Below, piece by piece: positions 24,650 to 37,243 of a stretch of DNA of 64,000 nt. This stretch comes from Epiperipatus broadwayi. Lineage: Eukaryota; Onychophora; Udeonychophora; Euonychophora; Peripatidae. The translations under genes were made by a program, and so were the position numbers. The stretch is from the NCBI GenBank assembly GCA_028023455.1, contig JAQFVV010012510.1, positions 1,777,420 through 1,841,419 of the forward strand, written 5' to 3'. The notes beneath the pieces were generated by a model that worked only from the letters and a program-made list of their open reading frames with translations, did no database searches and was not told the origin of the DNA. Positions within the stretch are counted from its first letter, which is position 1. Each line of letters starts with the position of its first letter.

Positions 24650-24925
24650 TACTAATTTTAAACAGAAGGTAATTGACCCTTTACACATGTGCTGTATTAT
24701 TATATGAAAACAACATTGTTTTTGTTGAATATGAGAAAACTGTCAATCCAAGGCATAAGATATAAGGTACTGAAATAAGATGCCATTCTTATCTGCTCAA
24801 AGTTTTTATCTTGTGCCTTGGGTCAAGAGTGTCCTCATATTCAACAAAACAATATTGATTTAATATAATAGTACAGTTCATATATAAAGAATTGATTACC
24901 TTTTGTTTAGAATTACAGACTATTA
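24650..24925. repeat. Foldback repeat, about 118-bp arms
   Basis: Arms about 24650-24770 and 24808-24925 are imperfect reverse complements (AACAGAAGGTAATTGA against TCAATTACCTTTTGTT-like; TTGTTGAATATGAG against CTCATATTCAACAA). It sits at the 5' edge of the decayed RTE copy. Confidence 0.75.
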
Positions 24926-26610
24926 AGAACTGAACAAAAATACCTGATACAAAAAGTTGCAATATACCATTACATTTTCTATTAAGACATGGCAACGTAT
25001 AAAGAAAAACAGGAATATAAAAATGACCCATTAAGAAGAATTGAATATCTAGAATGTTGTAAAATAGAACAAAAAGAAAATATAATTCTGAATTGAGAAG
25101 GAAAGCTATTAAAAGAAATAAAAGTCTCAAAAGTATAAAACGTTCTTCTATTATTGGAAAAGTTATTTCTTTGAGAGAAAAAAGATGGAACTATTATTAA
25201 AAAGAGAGCTGAAATCATGAAATTTGTGGAAGTTCTGTAAAAAATTAAATAGTAATAAAGAACAAGAAAACAAAGTATTCCCTACAATTACTACATCTGA
25301 ATTATCCAGCATTTTAAATAAAGATTTGAGACATGCAGTTAAATTTATGAAGAAGTAAAAGGCTTTAGAAATAGTTGAAATTATAATTGATATCTTAAAC
25401 AGGTAAAAAAGTAGAAAATTGTTAGCAAAATTATATACAAACTTTTTAAATGATCCAAATGTACCTAATGTTTGGAAGAATGCAATAGTATTATTGGTAT
25501 TTAAGAAATATAATAAAGAAGATATTAAAAATTATAGACATATTAATCTTTTATCATATCTACACAACATTTTTTTACCAAAATAATTACAAATACTTTG
25601 AATTTTAACAAACTAAATGCATAATGTATCACATCCAAATATTGAGAGAAGTTATAAAAAGAGTCAACAAATATAAGTTTCTATTACACTTTGTATTTAT
25701 GGATTGTAAAGACATTTGATTATATAAATAATTCTACAATGATTAAAGCATTGGATCATCAAGATATAAATGTGGGATATTGTTATATTGTGTACAATAT
25801 TTATCAAAATTATCCCCAAAGATTAGATTACATGATGATACTAAAAAGATTAACATTTAGAAAGGTGTATGAAAGAATGATTTTATATCTTCAAAATTTT
25901 TATATCAGTTTTAGAAGAAGTATTTTGTGGTTTAAAATGAATTATTTAAATCATCTAGATTTTGAAAGCGATGCGATTGTTTTTGCAAATAATGCAAGAA
26001 ATGTTGCAACAATTTTCAGATTAATGAAAAAAATGTAGCAGTAAGAATAAATGCTAAAAAGACTAAAGAATGTTCAATGGATTTTCTCAGAAGAAGAAAA
26101 TAAAGATTGATTATTATGAATTAGAATTTAATAATGACAAATACCTTGGCCAGTTAATTAATATATATGGAAACATAATAAATGAAATTAATCACAGAAT
26201 TAAACTTGGATGTAGTGCTTTTCATAGAAATAACCTAATATTAAATGAAAATATGCCTGCACAATTGAAAAAAGGTTTTTAATAGATGTGTTTTATCAGT
26301 TTTTATCTATGGATCTGAGATTTAGATGTTTAACAGAAAAGCAACGTAAACATTTTAGGCCAGTCAATGAATTATAGAAAGATGCATGTTAGGAATAACA
26401 AAAAATGTTGAACATAAAATACATGGAAGAAAGAACAAATAAATATAATTGAAATTATTGAAGGAATTAAAAAGAACAAATAAAAATAGATGGACAAATG
26501 AAGTTTTAAACTGGATCTCAAGTTATGGAAAATACCTCAAAAGAAATCACATGTGAGATGATAAATGGATGAAGTAAGATATTTTGCAATGGATTGATAA
26601 TGATTAAAAA
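24900..26610 (+). pseudogene. Decayed RTE LINE, 5'-truncated
   Basis: Aligns by eye along its length with codons from about 350 to the end of the intact LINE at 53.8-56.7 kb. Recognisable are RRIEYLECCK, a broken RT fingers region, ALDHQDINVGYCYIVYNIYQ, NHLDFESDAIVFANNARN (FADD degraded to FESD), KIDYYELEFNNDKYLGQLIN and GYGKYLKRNHM-like terminal coding. Many stops, frameshifts and internal deletions are present. It ends with TTGATAATG and a short TGATGA tail. Much older than the intact copy. Confidence 0.92.
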
Positions 26611-27714
26611 TGGTAGTGATGATATAATTATAAGAATCAGTTATGCTAAAATTGAATATAGAGTTACTATTTGATTTTATATATAGAAGGTTTAAAATTT
26701 GTATTTTATTTTTTTGAAATTTAATACAAAAGATATTATTTATAGGATTATAATCATTTTAAATCAAAAAATTAAAATGTATTTGTAATTGACATTTGAT
26801 ATAGAATATTTAAAATTTTCTGATGAAGGCTATGATTCAGCTGAAGTAGTTGCTTTTAAAATATGCCAAAAAGAGATATGGTGTATTATATCATATTAAA
26901 TTGTTTTGTAAAGTTGTTAGTGAAATTAATTAAATATGTACTAGTTAATTTGGATCTTTCTTATAATCTGTTTTAGGTCAAAAATACCAGATGGCATTAT
27001 TGTTAATATTTACACATTTTTAAACTAACCATCTGGATAAATATTAATCATTATGTAGTAGAGTGTTTACACATTGTAATGCTATTTATGCCAATAATTT
27101 GAGCTTTTCTGACATTTTAAATAATATAGGTATAAAACCAGTTCACAATTCCATATATATTTAGAAATATGACTTGCCAATTAGTTATGGCTAAGAGAAA
27201 CTGCTGCCTGGTAAATAATGCACATTTCCACCTCAATATCAAAAAATACTTGTAAGAAAATAATAAAACCACTTTCTTATTAGTTTTTTTGTATATAAAG
27301 AAGATTGTCAAGGCAGATATTAATCAATCAAATTGTTTTATTGTTTTTATATTGATTAAACAGATTGAGTTTTATTCAGTGGATTTTTGAAAATATTTTG
27401 TCTTGGTTAGCTTAGCACTTTTCAAACAAAGTTTTTTCTCCCAAATACTTAACCTATAGCCAAACTAGAGTAGCATATAATATTGATAATTATTAGATAT
27501 TATCAATCTCAGTTGGAAAGTGAAAAAATCTTCAGGCAGTCTAGAATAATCAAAGATCTGACTAGTAAAAAAAAAGTGTAATATAATAACCTTTTTAGTG
27601 AGAAAAGAGTTGTCAAGTCAACAATTTACCATCATATTATATAATATAAAATAACAATTCATGTCAATTGTTAATACAGAGTTTAATATAAATAAATAAA
27701 ATAATAAATAATAT
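26611..27714. other. AT-rich stretch with one isolated hammerhead-like string
   Basis: At 26820-26855 the plus strand has CTGATGAAGGCTATGATTCA then GCTGAAGTAGTTGC: an intact CUGAUGA and a weak stem, but GAAG in place of GAAA. No helix I pairing that I can see. Otherwise nothing. Confidence 0.35.
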
Positions 27715-28113
27715 TTCCAAGCGATTACGAGTCCTTATCAAGGCAGTATAAAAAATTCTATTTTCTCCTAGGTGATGAATTTAACATTTCATTGCATTGG
27801 CCAGGAACAACTAATCGGAAAGCTGGTTAATTTCAAATTCATAGCACAAGATGAATTTTGTATAAGATATGATTCTTTAATCTTGCGTTTTTTATCATGT
27901 GTTTCATGCATTAATATTGTAAAATCCTTTGGACTACATATATGGCCTGTAGTATTTTGGTGAACATAAAAAGCTGAATAAACTGTATCATCTTCTCTTG
28001 CTCTATTATACATATATTTATGTTGTTGAAGGCGATATATAATATTTGTTTTGGTTTCTCCAACATATATTGCACTACAATTTATTTGTGTGCATCTAAT
28101 AGAGTATACAACA
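27715..28113 (-). pseudogene. PLE GIY-YIG endonuclease fragment
   Basis: Open from a TAG near 28122 down to a stop at 27789 on the minus strand. It reads SVVYSIRCTQINCSAIYVGE (GIY-type start, then the YVGET motif), TNIIYRLQQHKYMYNRARED (Arg helix) and later HDKKRKIKESYLIQNSS (catalytic Glu region), about 108 codons in one frame. No start codon and no RT upstream. The 3' end continues to about 27715 and holds CCTTGATAAGGACTCGTAAT, a decayed version of the PLE end cassette. It lacks the Asn-containing C-terminus seen at 8.3 kb. Confidence 0.88.
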
Positions 28114-28289
28114 CTGCTTATATTCTATCATATGCAGGACAGCTTTCAAACAAGCTTAGAATTTTTTCTACATGTAATCAGCCCATAGTTAATTAATCCA
28201 CTAACCAATCAACTATTGGTCAGTAGATGGGTATCTAGCCACTATTAGCTAAAAAAGGAAACAAAATTTTTTTTTAAAAAACCTGCTAA

Positions 28290-28445
28290 AACTCGCATCA
28301 GCTTTTAGAGGATAATGAATGTCTCTATTGAAGCTGGAAATATAGTACATATTCCTGCTTCACCTAGTGCCAATGTCATCAGCACTAGTCTGGGTTTGAA
28401 CCCAATCTTTATTAACTGACACCCATCTCATAATAGGTGGTAGTA
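28290..28445 (-). mobile_element. Possible tRNA-derived SINE relic
   Basis: The minus strand has a good box B (GGGTTCAAACCCAGAC) with an A-box-like segment about 35-45 bases upstream, followed by an unassigned body. No tail or TSD. Old and uncertain. Confidence 0.35.
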
Positions 28446-31129
28446 TATTTTAACCAATATTATAATCTTTTATATTTCATTAATCTTATTTTATAATTAA
28501 AACTAACCTTTTTATATTAGTTTATTTATTTTATATTTGTAAAAATGTATATTGTGTTTATTTTATTAAATTGAATTGAATCCTAGATATCTATAAAATG
28601 TTACAAATATTTCAAATTCTTTATTAAAGTTCATTTTCTTCAATAAATCAGTTGGTAACATTTTATATTTATCTTTTAATCAATGTACACTTGAGAATCA
28701 ATTATTTAAACAATGTAATATTTTTAAGAAATATTTTGTAAATTTCTACTTAAGTTTATGTCAAATATGTTTGAAAGTCATTGTACCAAATTCCTAAAAT
28801 TTTTCTGAATAAAATCTACATTTTTGTTAATCTAAACCTTAATTAAATAGATTTTGTTAGTACAATGACTGATAAACTTAATATGCTTGTTGTTGTTTTT
28901 GTAATTAGGAAATCAACCCTTGGGGCATGTAGGATTATAGATTTCCCTCCAAAGCACCAACCTCAGAGTACTGCTTAGAGCAATTACAATTGGTGGTCAG
29001 TATAGATTGAATCCTGTAGATAAGACCAGAACACATAAATAGTGGAAAATTTGATAAGAGAGGGATTAATTATTGTTGAGTTTACTGAAGAGAAGTGATT
29101 AATCTATATACAAGACATCGTGCCTAAAAGAATGGCTGGCTAAAAGATCGACCGTGCTTCCCGGAGCTCTGTCTCACCAGCTCATCAATGCCATCCAGTG
29201 CTGTCAACATCTATCCGGAGCCTGTCTGTGTCAAGTAAACCTGCTAATACTCTGACTGTAACTGCCTCTGTCAAGCCGTGAAACATCTTCCAATAGGTAT
29301 ATTATTATAATCTCCAATTTGCTGCAAGCCACTGATTTTATTTCACTTGTTTAAATCAATATTAATTTATATATTTTATATATCTGTGTAATGTTTATAC
29401 GGCTTGGTTTAAAATGCGTCTTTTAATTTTATTCAATTTAAAATATCAATTCTTATAAAATTTTACATTATTTTGATGCGGCAAATTAAATTAATTTTTG
29501 TCGGTTTGTTTAGATTATTTGACTTACTGAAATGGCCAACTACAAAATTCAATGAGCTATTAACTTTAAATCCTCCCCCTGTTATTTTTTTTTTAATTTA
29601 AAAATCATTACAAGAAGACTTCCTTCCGTAAATTAATTAATAGAAAGCTCATTTAGTTTTGTACCTCATATATATATTTATTTGAATGATTGAAATTATT
29701 TTAAAAGTATCTTACTATTACCTCCAATTTAAAATAGCCCTGTAATTATTTCTGAAAGAATAAATAATTTTAGTGAATCAATTAAGTAAAATTTATCATA
29801 GAATTTTATCAGTATATATATTTCATACATATATTTTATTTGTCAGAAAATATTAAAATTATGATTTACAATTTATTAGTTTGATATTTAATGCCCGTCT
29901 ATGTTAATTAAAGACAAGTCCTATTTTGTAATCTTCCGTGATGAGTGGGGAAAACAATTTTATATTTTAGTTTTAATTCTTGCCTTTCTTTTTGTAATAT
30001 AATTTACTATTCATTCATTAATGACCTAACGTTTCTGGGACTTTACATTATATCAGGGAGCCAATGATTTTAATCAGGATTTATTATTTTGTTAATGATA
30101 CACTATCTATCTATATACGTCTAAGGCATTGTGTATTTATAGTTACAACCATTTCTTTATTATTGCTATTCTTGCTTTGCTACCAACCTCTTAGGACCTT
30201 CGGAATCTGACCAGTCCAACCTTTTACACTCCCTCAAAGTAGACATAGTTCATACCAAGGGATCTTTTCGAGCATTGCCATTAAGATGTGTATGCACATC
30301 AAAATATTATTATGATTATTTAGAGACATGCTTTGGCTGGAGGGCTAACATTTCTCTTATCTCCTGTACATATCAGGAACTTCTTTAGCAAAGCCACCCA
30401 GAGGTTCATAGCAGAACTCATTTCTTTTGTTGTAATTTGTAATAGCATACTGCCCTCATCATCATTTTATAGCTTTATGTAGCAATCCTGAAATGCTCTC
30501 TGCCATGATGGCACGTCCTTCACAAACAAATTTCGTAATTAATTAAATCTGACTGTATAATTGTCAATTATTTATTTAAGAACTATTTTGCTTCCCACAC
30601 TCATTATATACAAATGATTTTAAATGTAATAGTATTTTAAATGCATATCTTTCATATCTTGTAATATATATAAAATAGATTTGTAATCGTTCAAAGAGGG
30701 CTAATAACATTTTATTGCTGATTGGTTTTTGGCCGACCAATTAACAAACTTTTACATTGTTTGTCAAAGCCGCATCAAAACGAATTAAATAAAATAACCA
30801 AGTTGTATAAACAAAGACTTAACTTATTTTGTACTAAATTCTTTAATAAATTCCTATAATATTGTCATTTAAATAAGCTTAGTTTGTCATCACTCCCAAT
30901 CTCTAAGGTTAATTACTCTATTTGTTTATAATATTTATTTGATGTAAATTCACTTCTTTATAATGTTGCCATAAAGAATTATCATTATTACGGTTCAAAC
31001 CATTAGTAATCGATCAAATCATATCTGTACCATTCTGCAATCGTCAGAATCCATTAAATCATTGATTTTTCATATAAACCCTTTTATTATTTTGAGTCTC
31101 TATGTGAACCATGACCTCCAGCTGGGACG
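28446..31129. other. Non-coding stretch with GC-richer islands
   Basis: About 28900-29310 and 30180-30530 are richer in G+C than surroundings; the first ends in a donor-like step (CCAATAGGTATATT). No frame or family is recognised. The islands are reminiscent of those at 740-935 and 13680-14040 but I could not align them convincingly. Confidence 0.3.
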
Positions 31130-31316
31130 GAATAAAACCAAGCACTGCTAGTGTCATCACAAACGTTATCCATTGGTCAGAGAGGCAATAATTTACGCAA
31201 ATAGGTTAGGATTCATCCTTGTCCTGACATATGTATCTTGTGCATGGTTGGATTCAAGGTACTTTTGCTTGGATTATTGGTCTTGTTGAATGAATACACG
31301 ATTTTGACCGGCACAC
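31130..31316 (+). mobile_element. tRNA-derived SINE relic, same family as at 15.7 kb
   Basis: Shares with 15723-15893 the body downstream of box B and the end motif TTTTGACCGGCACA. The box B here is degraded (GGTTAGGATTCATCC). Confidence 0.55.
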
Positions 31317-32110
31317 TATTTACAAGATACCTTTATAGAGAGGAGAAACTATTAGTTGGGACTCTAAAAAAAGGCCTTTTCATTATTTTTCACTTATACT
31401 GTACATATATATGATCAGTAATATTTAATTTGTAAAGTAAACAGTGTTTAATTATAACACTGAAAAATAATTTAAATGCTTCTTTTGATATTATAAATAG
31501 GATAAAGTGTTTGACAAAAAAAGGTACAGTATAATAGAGAATCCTACTTCCACCCCTATCCCCGTCTTCCATGTACACTAAAAATTGTTTTGTTAATTAT
31601 ACAATCTTTATTTTTTCTTTTTTCTTAATTTGTTCTTGTAATATAGTTCTAAACAATTATAATTGTGTTTTTCTTATAATTTAATTTTGATTTTTTTTTT
31701 AAAAAAAAGTCCTGGTTATTGTTATTATAATGATAAAAACAACTCGTTTATTTTAATAAAAATCAATTATTTAAATTATAAGCAAACATTTCAAAAATAA
31801 AAACTAACGAAAAAGAATATTATTAAAAGTAATTACAGCAGAGAGGTACTTAATTAAAATTATAAATTTAGACTTTAAATACTAAATGCACCTTTACAAC
31901 TGTTACAGCCATATGGTTAATTTACATACAAAATATCAATTGGTATTTTGAGTTGTTTATCTAATGCTTGTTTATTTGTGGGTGCGTACATACAAGCAAA
32001 TGGGTAATATAGTAATTCTTTTATGATGAATAATTATTTTATAAATGCCAATTTTGATTCACTCCTACCATTTACCGTAAGTCCGAAAAGTGTGTGTAAT
32101 TTATAAAATA
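31317..32110. other. AT-rich stretch, nothing recognised
   Basis: No supported feature. Confidence 0.4.
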
Positions 32111-32287
32111 ATCTAAATGTAATTAGAGAGGATTTGAACACAGACTTTTAAGCTTCCTTCAGCTATCGATTCCATCATTTATAACCGATACACATGTCCA
32201 CACACAAATGAAAAAAATAAATAATTTCCAATATAGTATTTCGGGTTTGAAAGTCTGTGTTCAAACCCTCTCTAATTACATCTAAAG
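32111..32287. repeat. Small inverted repeat related to hammerhead repeat tails
   Basis: Arms at 32111-32151 and 32248-32287 contain AGTCTGTGTTCAAACCCTCT followed by CTAATTACATCTA and its complement. The same string in degraded form ends the repeats at 47.7, 53.0 and 60.8 kb. Confidence 0.65.
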
Positions 32288-32388
32288 TTCAGTATATACA
32301 TTATATTGTATTCAAATATTAAAATAATTTTTTTTTTGCAAAAAATATATATATATACGTCTAAATTAAGGTCTCTCAAAGCTATTAA

Positions 32389-32506
32389 CAGGCAAAACTC
32401 ACGATACGTATTGACACACACTACAAAGATAGAGTAATCAATCAATGGATGCCAGAAGGCTTGTGCATAAAATCCCCATCCAGTACGTATAGTGAGTTTT
32501 GCCTGT
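32389..32506 (-). mobile_element. Family A foldback element, short hammerhead-less derivative
   Basis: Begins CAGGCAAAACTCACGATACG and ends with the inverted CGTATAGTGAGTTTTGCCTG. Between them is AATGGATGCCAGAAGGCTTG up to TAAAATCCCCATC, then a jump to the right terminus. The whole hammerhead and most of the right arm are missing. Closest to the 62.1-kb copy. Confidence 0.8.
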
Positions 32507-33072
32507 TTTAAAACAGTTATAAGCAAGCATCATGTGATGATTATTGTCTCTCAAAACTCTTAATTCTTAATCTTTACATGTGATCTTTTACTTTCTTACA
32601 AAAATATCAATCGAATAGTAGCTTTTCTGAAAAAAAAGTCGAAAGACCATTTTAAAAAAAATTTTTTTTTTTTTCAAATCTTTCTCTAATTAAAGTGAAA
32701 GGCTGAAACCTTCTCGCATGTGCATTTGGAATGCTTATATAACAGCCAATCAAATGTAATAATGACTGTCTCTATCACATAGATATTTTAAAGCACATTC
32801 ATCTTAAGGATATAATGGGGAAGTGGGCAATATGCTGTTAATTAATATCAATTTAAAAAAGATTATTTCACAATGTAAATATATATGTTTTATTAAAATA
32901 TACAATAGAACCCAGTTATTAAGTCATTTAAAATTAATATTTTTTTTAGAATACATTTTGGCTTTTGGGATCCTGTCAAAGATTAATGTAGTATTAAATA
33001 AATATTGTAATAAAAATAATAAATTATAACAGAGATAATATATTTATAAAATTATAATAAATCACAGAAGTA

Positions 33073-33272
33073 CTTTCAGTTGATTTTTTAACCATTTTTA
33101 ACTGAAAAACATTTAAATTCAAATATAGCAGAAATAAACATTATTAAGCCATATCCCAAGAATTTGCTACTGTAAAATTTGGGAATCTTGAGATATGACT
33201 GTGTTTTTTTTCTGCTATATTTGAATTTAAATGTTTTCCAGTTGAAAAAGGTTAAGAAATTAATTGAAAGTA
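33073..33272. repeat. Foldback repeat, about 85-bp arms
   Basis: Left arm 33073-33157 and right arm 33188-33272 pair around ATTTAAATTCAAATATAGCA. No hammerhead cassette seen; the centre reads AATTTGCTACTGTAAAATTT. Confidence 0.8.
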
Positions 33273-33362
33273 TTTTTGTGGCTTGTTATTGTTTTATAAT
33301 ATATTATCACCATCATAATTCATTATTTTTATTACAATATTTATTTCATAAGACATTTTATT

Positions 33363-33468
33363 ATTTTTTTCTCATGTGTCATAGCATCAGCTGGGAAGTG
33401 AACCCACTAGCCCGGGACAATTGCTTGTAAAGCAGCTGTCACTGACCTCTCGACCACCAATGTTTGAC
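33363..33468 (-). mobile_element. tRNA-derived SINE with 14-bp TSD
   Basis: Exact TSD TAAGACATTTTATT at 33349-33362 and 33469-33482. The minus strand reads a class-II-tRNA-like head (A box TGGTCGAGAGG, loop TTTACAA, a long variable arm TGTCCCGGGC, box B GGGTTCACTTCCC), then GATGCTATGACACATGAG and a T/A-rich tail. Same family as 43.8, 58.1 and 62.6 kb. Confidence 0.88.
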
Positions 33469-33482
33469 TAAGACATTTTATT

Positions 33483-34237
33483 TTATTTATATTTTAGTGG
33501 CAGCCGGGGAAAATTTTAAGCAGAGGTGCTTTATTGCAGTATCACTTCTAATTTCACAACCACAAAACAATTGTATTTTTCCATATCAATTATTGTTAAA
33601 AGATCTAACGTATTTTTTATTTTTACTAACTGCTGTTTGACAAATAATATCTGGAGTAGATCAGTCTTTACTTTCTATTTCAATTTTTTTCTGTAATGGC
33701 AATTGAGAAAATATAATTTATATATATACAACACTAACACTCATCATGATAAATATTTAAAATTATATTTCTTTTATTATTTTGTTATATTTTTCTGTAA
33801 TAAATATTTGTATGATAATTTATAAAAGTTAATTACAAAATAAAAACAATATTTTATTGCTCATCATAAATGAAACAATAAAAATTTACTCCCTTTGAAC
33901 ATATCATGCTCAGATAAGTATTGATGATGTCACCGTGAGTAGCTCCAATGGTACTTATTATGTGCATTACTAAAAGCAAACAAATCTTAGCAGAATTTGC
34001 TGAAGTTCACAAATATGATGTTTTTGGCATTTTCATAATTAGCAGCACTTTTGAATAGAACCTCAAGCATTGCTTAAAAAAAATCTTTTTAAAAATGGTT
34101 TAATTAGTTGTATTTGCGTAATAATTATGTAAAATATTGAATGATTATTTTATTGATATTTTCAAGCACAAAATTAATAATTAATTTTTTCTAGGGGTGC
34201 TGCAGTGCCACCGTTCTTATGGATAAGACACCTTTGT

Positions 34238-34269
<32 letters not shown>

Positions 34270-37243
34270 ACCAGATGCCTACCCTGTAAATTCATTCCAT
34301 GTGCACAAAATTGAACATGGAGTTACAGTCATGCATCAGAATATGGCATCATAATAAATTCAATATTAAACTGCAGAATGAATGAATTAAAGCTATTTAA
34401 TTGACATTTATATGAGAGAGATCAAACCAAAGCTGGTTATATTTCCTGATCTCTCCCTTACCAAAACTCTATTGTCATGCTAATTGATATCATGAGGTTG
34501 GTCTTGACATATCTTTGAAAAGCAAAATTTTAACCTTGCCTTGACATGCCATATTTAGAAAGAGAAAATCCTCTCCAGAAAAGATATACCACTACCAAAA
34601 AGCATACAAAACAAAAAAAAAAATAAAAAAAAAAGATATCAGAATATCAACAAACCTTTAATAACCTCGATAAAGTATCATCTCATAGGTTTTTGCCCAC
34701 TCAAGTCCTTATCTCAGGCAAATGGTGGATTATAATATTATTTGAAAATTTGTATAATCTTGTTGGAGAGAGAGAAAAATAAGATGAAACACTTGCAAAT
34801 GAATAATTTAAAACAAAAAATATTTATTTTCCCCAAATAAACCCATCATCATTTCACATATAAATAAATCATATTTTATTAAGATAGGCATTATAATAAA
34901 AGAAAAATCAATAGGTAAACTGATTTAATTTAAATATGGACCTCCATTCCCTATTTTCTTCATTTAAATACCCTGGAATAATGTGGTTTGACTTTATACC
35001 TACACACACAGGTTAAGCATTCCCTTTTCTTACAGATAATAGCAAAAAAAACAATATATGTATATATCTATATACATATCCTTCCAACTTCTTTGTTTAA
35101 CATCTTATAACTGCATGTTTTGTGTACAAATCAAATGCATACAGAGACAAAAGCAAAATAATATAATTTCAAGCAATTTAAATTTCTTTTCTAGAAATAG
35201 AATAAGATGTGCTACAAATAACAACAACAACAAAAAATAAATACACATATATACATGTATAAACTTTCTAAAATTAATGTGGGAGAGTTGTTTAAAGTAG
35301 AAAAATCAACCCCTTTATGGGGAAACAAGACAACATACATGTAATACAAAAATATATCAAAATTTATCTCATCAAGGCATACTGATAATAATAAAAATAA
35401 AACAAAAAAATTATACCATCCGGCTTCTTTCTGGTTTCTTTCTATTAAACATCTCTGGACTTTGTAACTTCTGAGTGTGCTACAAAGCAGGACAACAAGG
35501 CAGTGGGGACTTCCCTTTCAGCAGAATGTAGGCTTTGAGGTGCTCATCACCATCAGGTGACATTGGTGGCTACATGGTGATGGCATAGGAGCCAGGCTGG
35601 TGCACTGACTTGGGGAGTTTACTTTATTGGCATCTTAGTGAGCAATTTAGGTATTTTCATGTTTCTTAGCTTTCTCTCAAAAATCTTTGTGATATGCCCC
35701 CCCCCCCAAGGATTGATCTCACCACTCTGAAGGAACTATAATTTGAAGCTTGTAGCAACTCTCCTTTCTTTTATAAAATTCTATGGTTTTTTTTCCTATA
35801 TTTCTCCCAGTCAGCCAACTCTGGATTGCCTGCACACTTCACTGCAGAACACCTATAGCAGACAAAAAACAAAAAGTAGCAAGGTAAACGAAATGTATCA
35901 GAGAAGAGACCTCCCAGCACCTATTGAACACCTTTATAGCACACTCATCACAATACAAATTGAGTAGCCCCTGTCATTATTGCATCAGCTGCCTCCAAAT
36001 TTCTTAACTAATTGATTGCAACGATTGATACAGCTTTTTACACCTTTTTCTTTAGCTTTCATTTCTATCTCTAATTTCCACTCAGACCTTTTTAATTTAT
36101 CAAGGAGTTCCACTTACATCACTTTTCTCATTTTTAATACAATGGGAAAACTTTTTTATTTTTCTTCTGTTACAAAAGTTTAAAAAAACAACCCTAAAAT
36201 AAAATCACTCTAGATTTTCTCTGCCAATATTGGCATTAAATTACTTTACATTTTTGTTTTTTAAAGATAAAATACAAAGCACAGGATGACTATTTCAATC
36301 CATTAGTAAAAATTAAAATTTGGTCATACAATAGCAACCTGCATTTGTTTTAAGTTATTAACAGAAAAAAAGGATAAACATATAAAAAATAGACATGGAG
36401 AACATTTACAACCACTTTGACTATCCCTTTATATATATATATTCTCACACATAAACAATATAAAAATGCAAATTGGTAAAATTCATGATAATTAAAAAAA
36501 AAAAATAATCGTATATAAAAATTATAAATCATAACACTTATAATGCTTTATTTACTCCTCTGCATAAGTAAAGATATTGGCACAGACCACCATCATTCAT
36601 TCAATAGTACACATATATACATTCGTACTTTATTTATTAATATAATTTAGACAACACTCTATACATGTAAGTGGTGGCAGATTTAACTATGGCCACCTTG
36701 TGCATGCTCACTCTAATGAGTGCCTGTCACTATATATATATATGTAAATGCTATTCATTAAATACAATTCTTTAAAAATACAATGTTTAATACATTATTT
36801 ATAAAAAACAGTGTCACATATAAGTTGTTTTTGGTGTTGATTATTTAAACAGGAAAAAGTCAAATAGAGCTAAATAATCATTTTTAGAGTCTGTTTCAAA
36901 GCAGATGTTAAATTGTCATAAAATTTATCTGACTTAATAAAGAAATAACTTCCTTTAATAATAAACAACAGTAGACACTCCATAGACTTTACATTAGTAA
37001 GTCATTATTAATAAGATGTGAACATTCTTAAAACAGATTCAATTTTAAAGCATAATCATTATTTGTAATTGTAAAAAGGCCTGCCACTATAAATAATTTA
37101 TAAAATAAGAGTGTATAATTAAATGAAATGAAAGGAAGAGGATGTTTGTTTTTGAAAGCATTATTATTTAAAGATGATATAGTATATGCAAAGCAATAAT
37201 AGAATTGGAATGATTAACTATATTTTTAATAAGGAGGAAAGGT
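33483..37243. other. Mostly unassigned DNA; microsatellites
   Basis: (TA)n at about 34237-34266; A-rich tract at 34608-34635; C10 at about 35699. About 34190-34620 and 35420-36000 have mixed composition like host non-coding or untranslated sequence, but no frame longer than chance carries a recognisable protein. Confidence 0.35.

Noticed and set aside
26820-26855. Plus-strand CTGATGAAGGCTATG...GAAG as a hammerhead
   Set aside because: GAAA is GAAG, stem II is weak and no helix I partner is visible; noted only as a possible relic.
35743-35967. Plus-strand 74-codon frame in mixed-composition DNA
   Set aside because: No recognisable domain, no initiation context and no support from neighbours; kept only as unassigned DNA.
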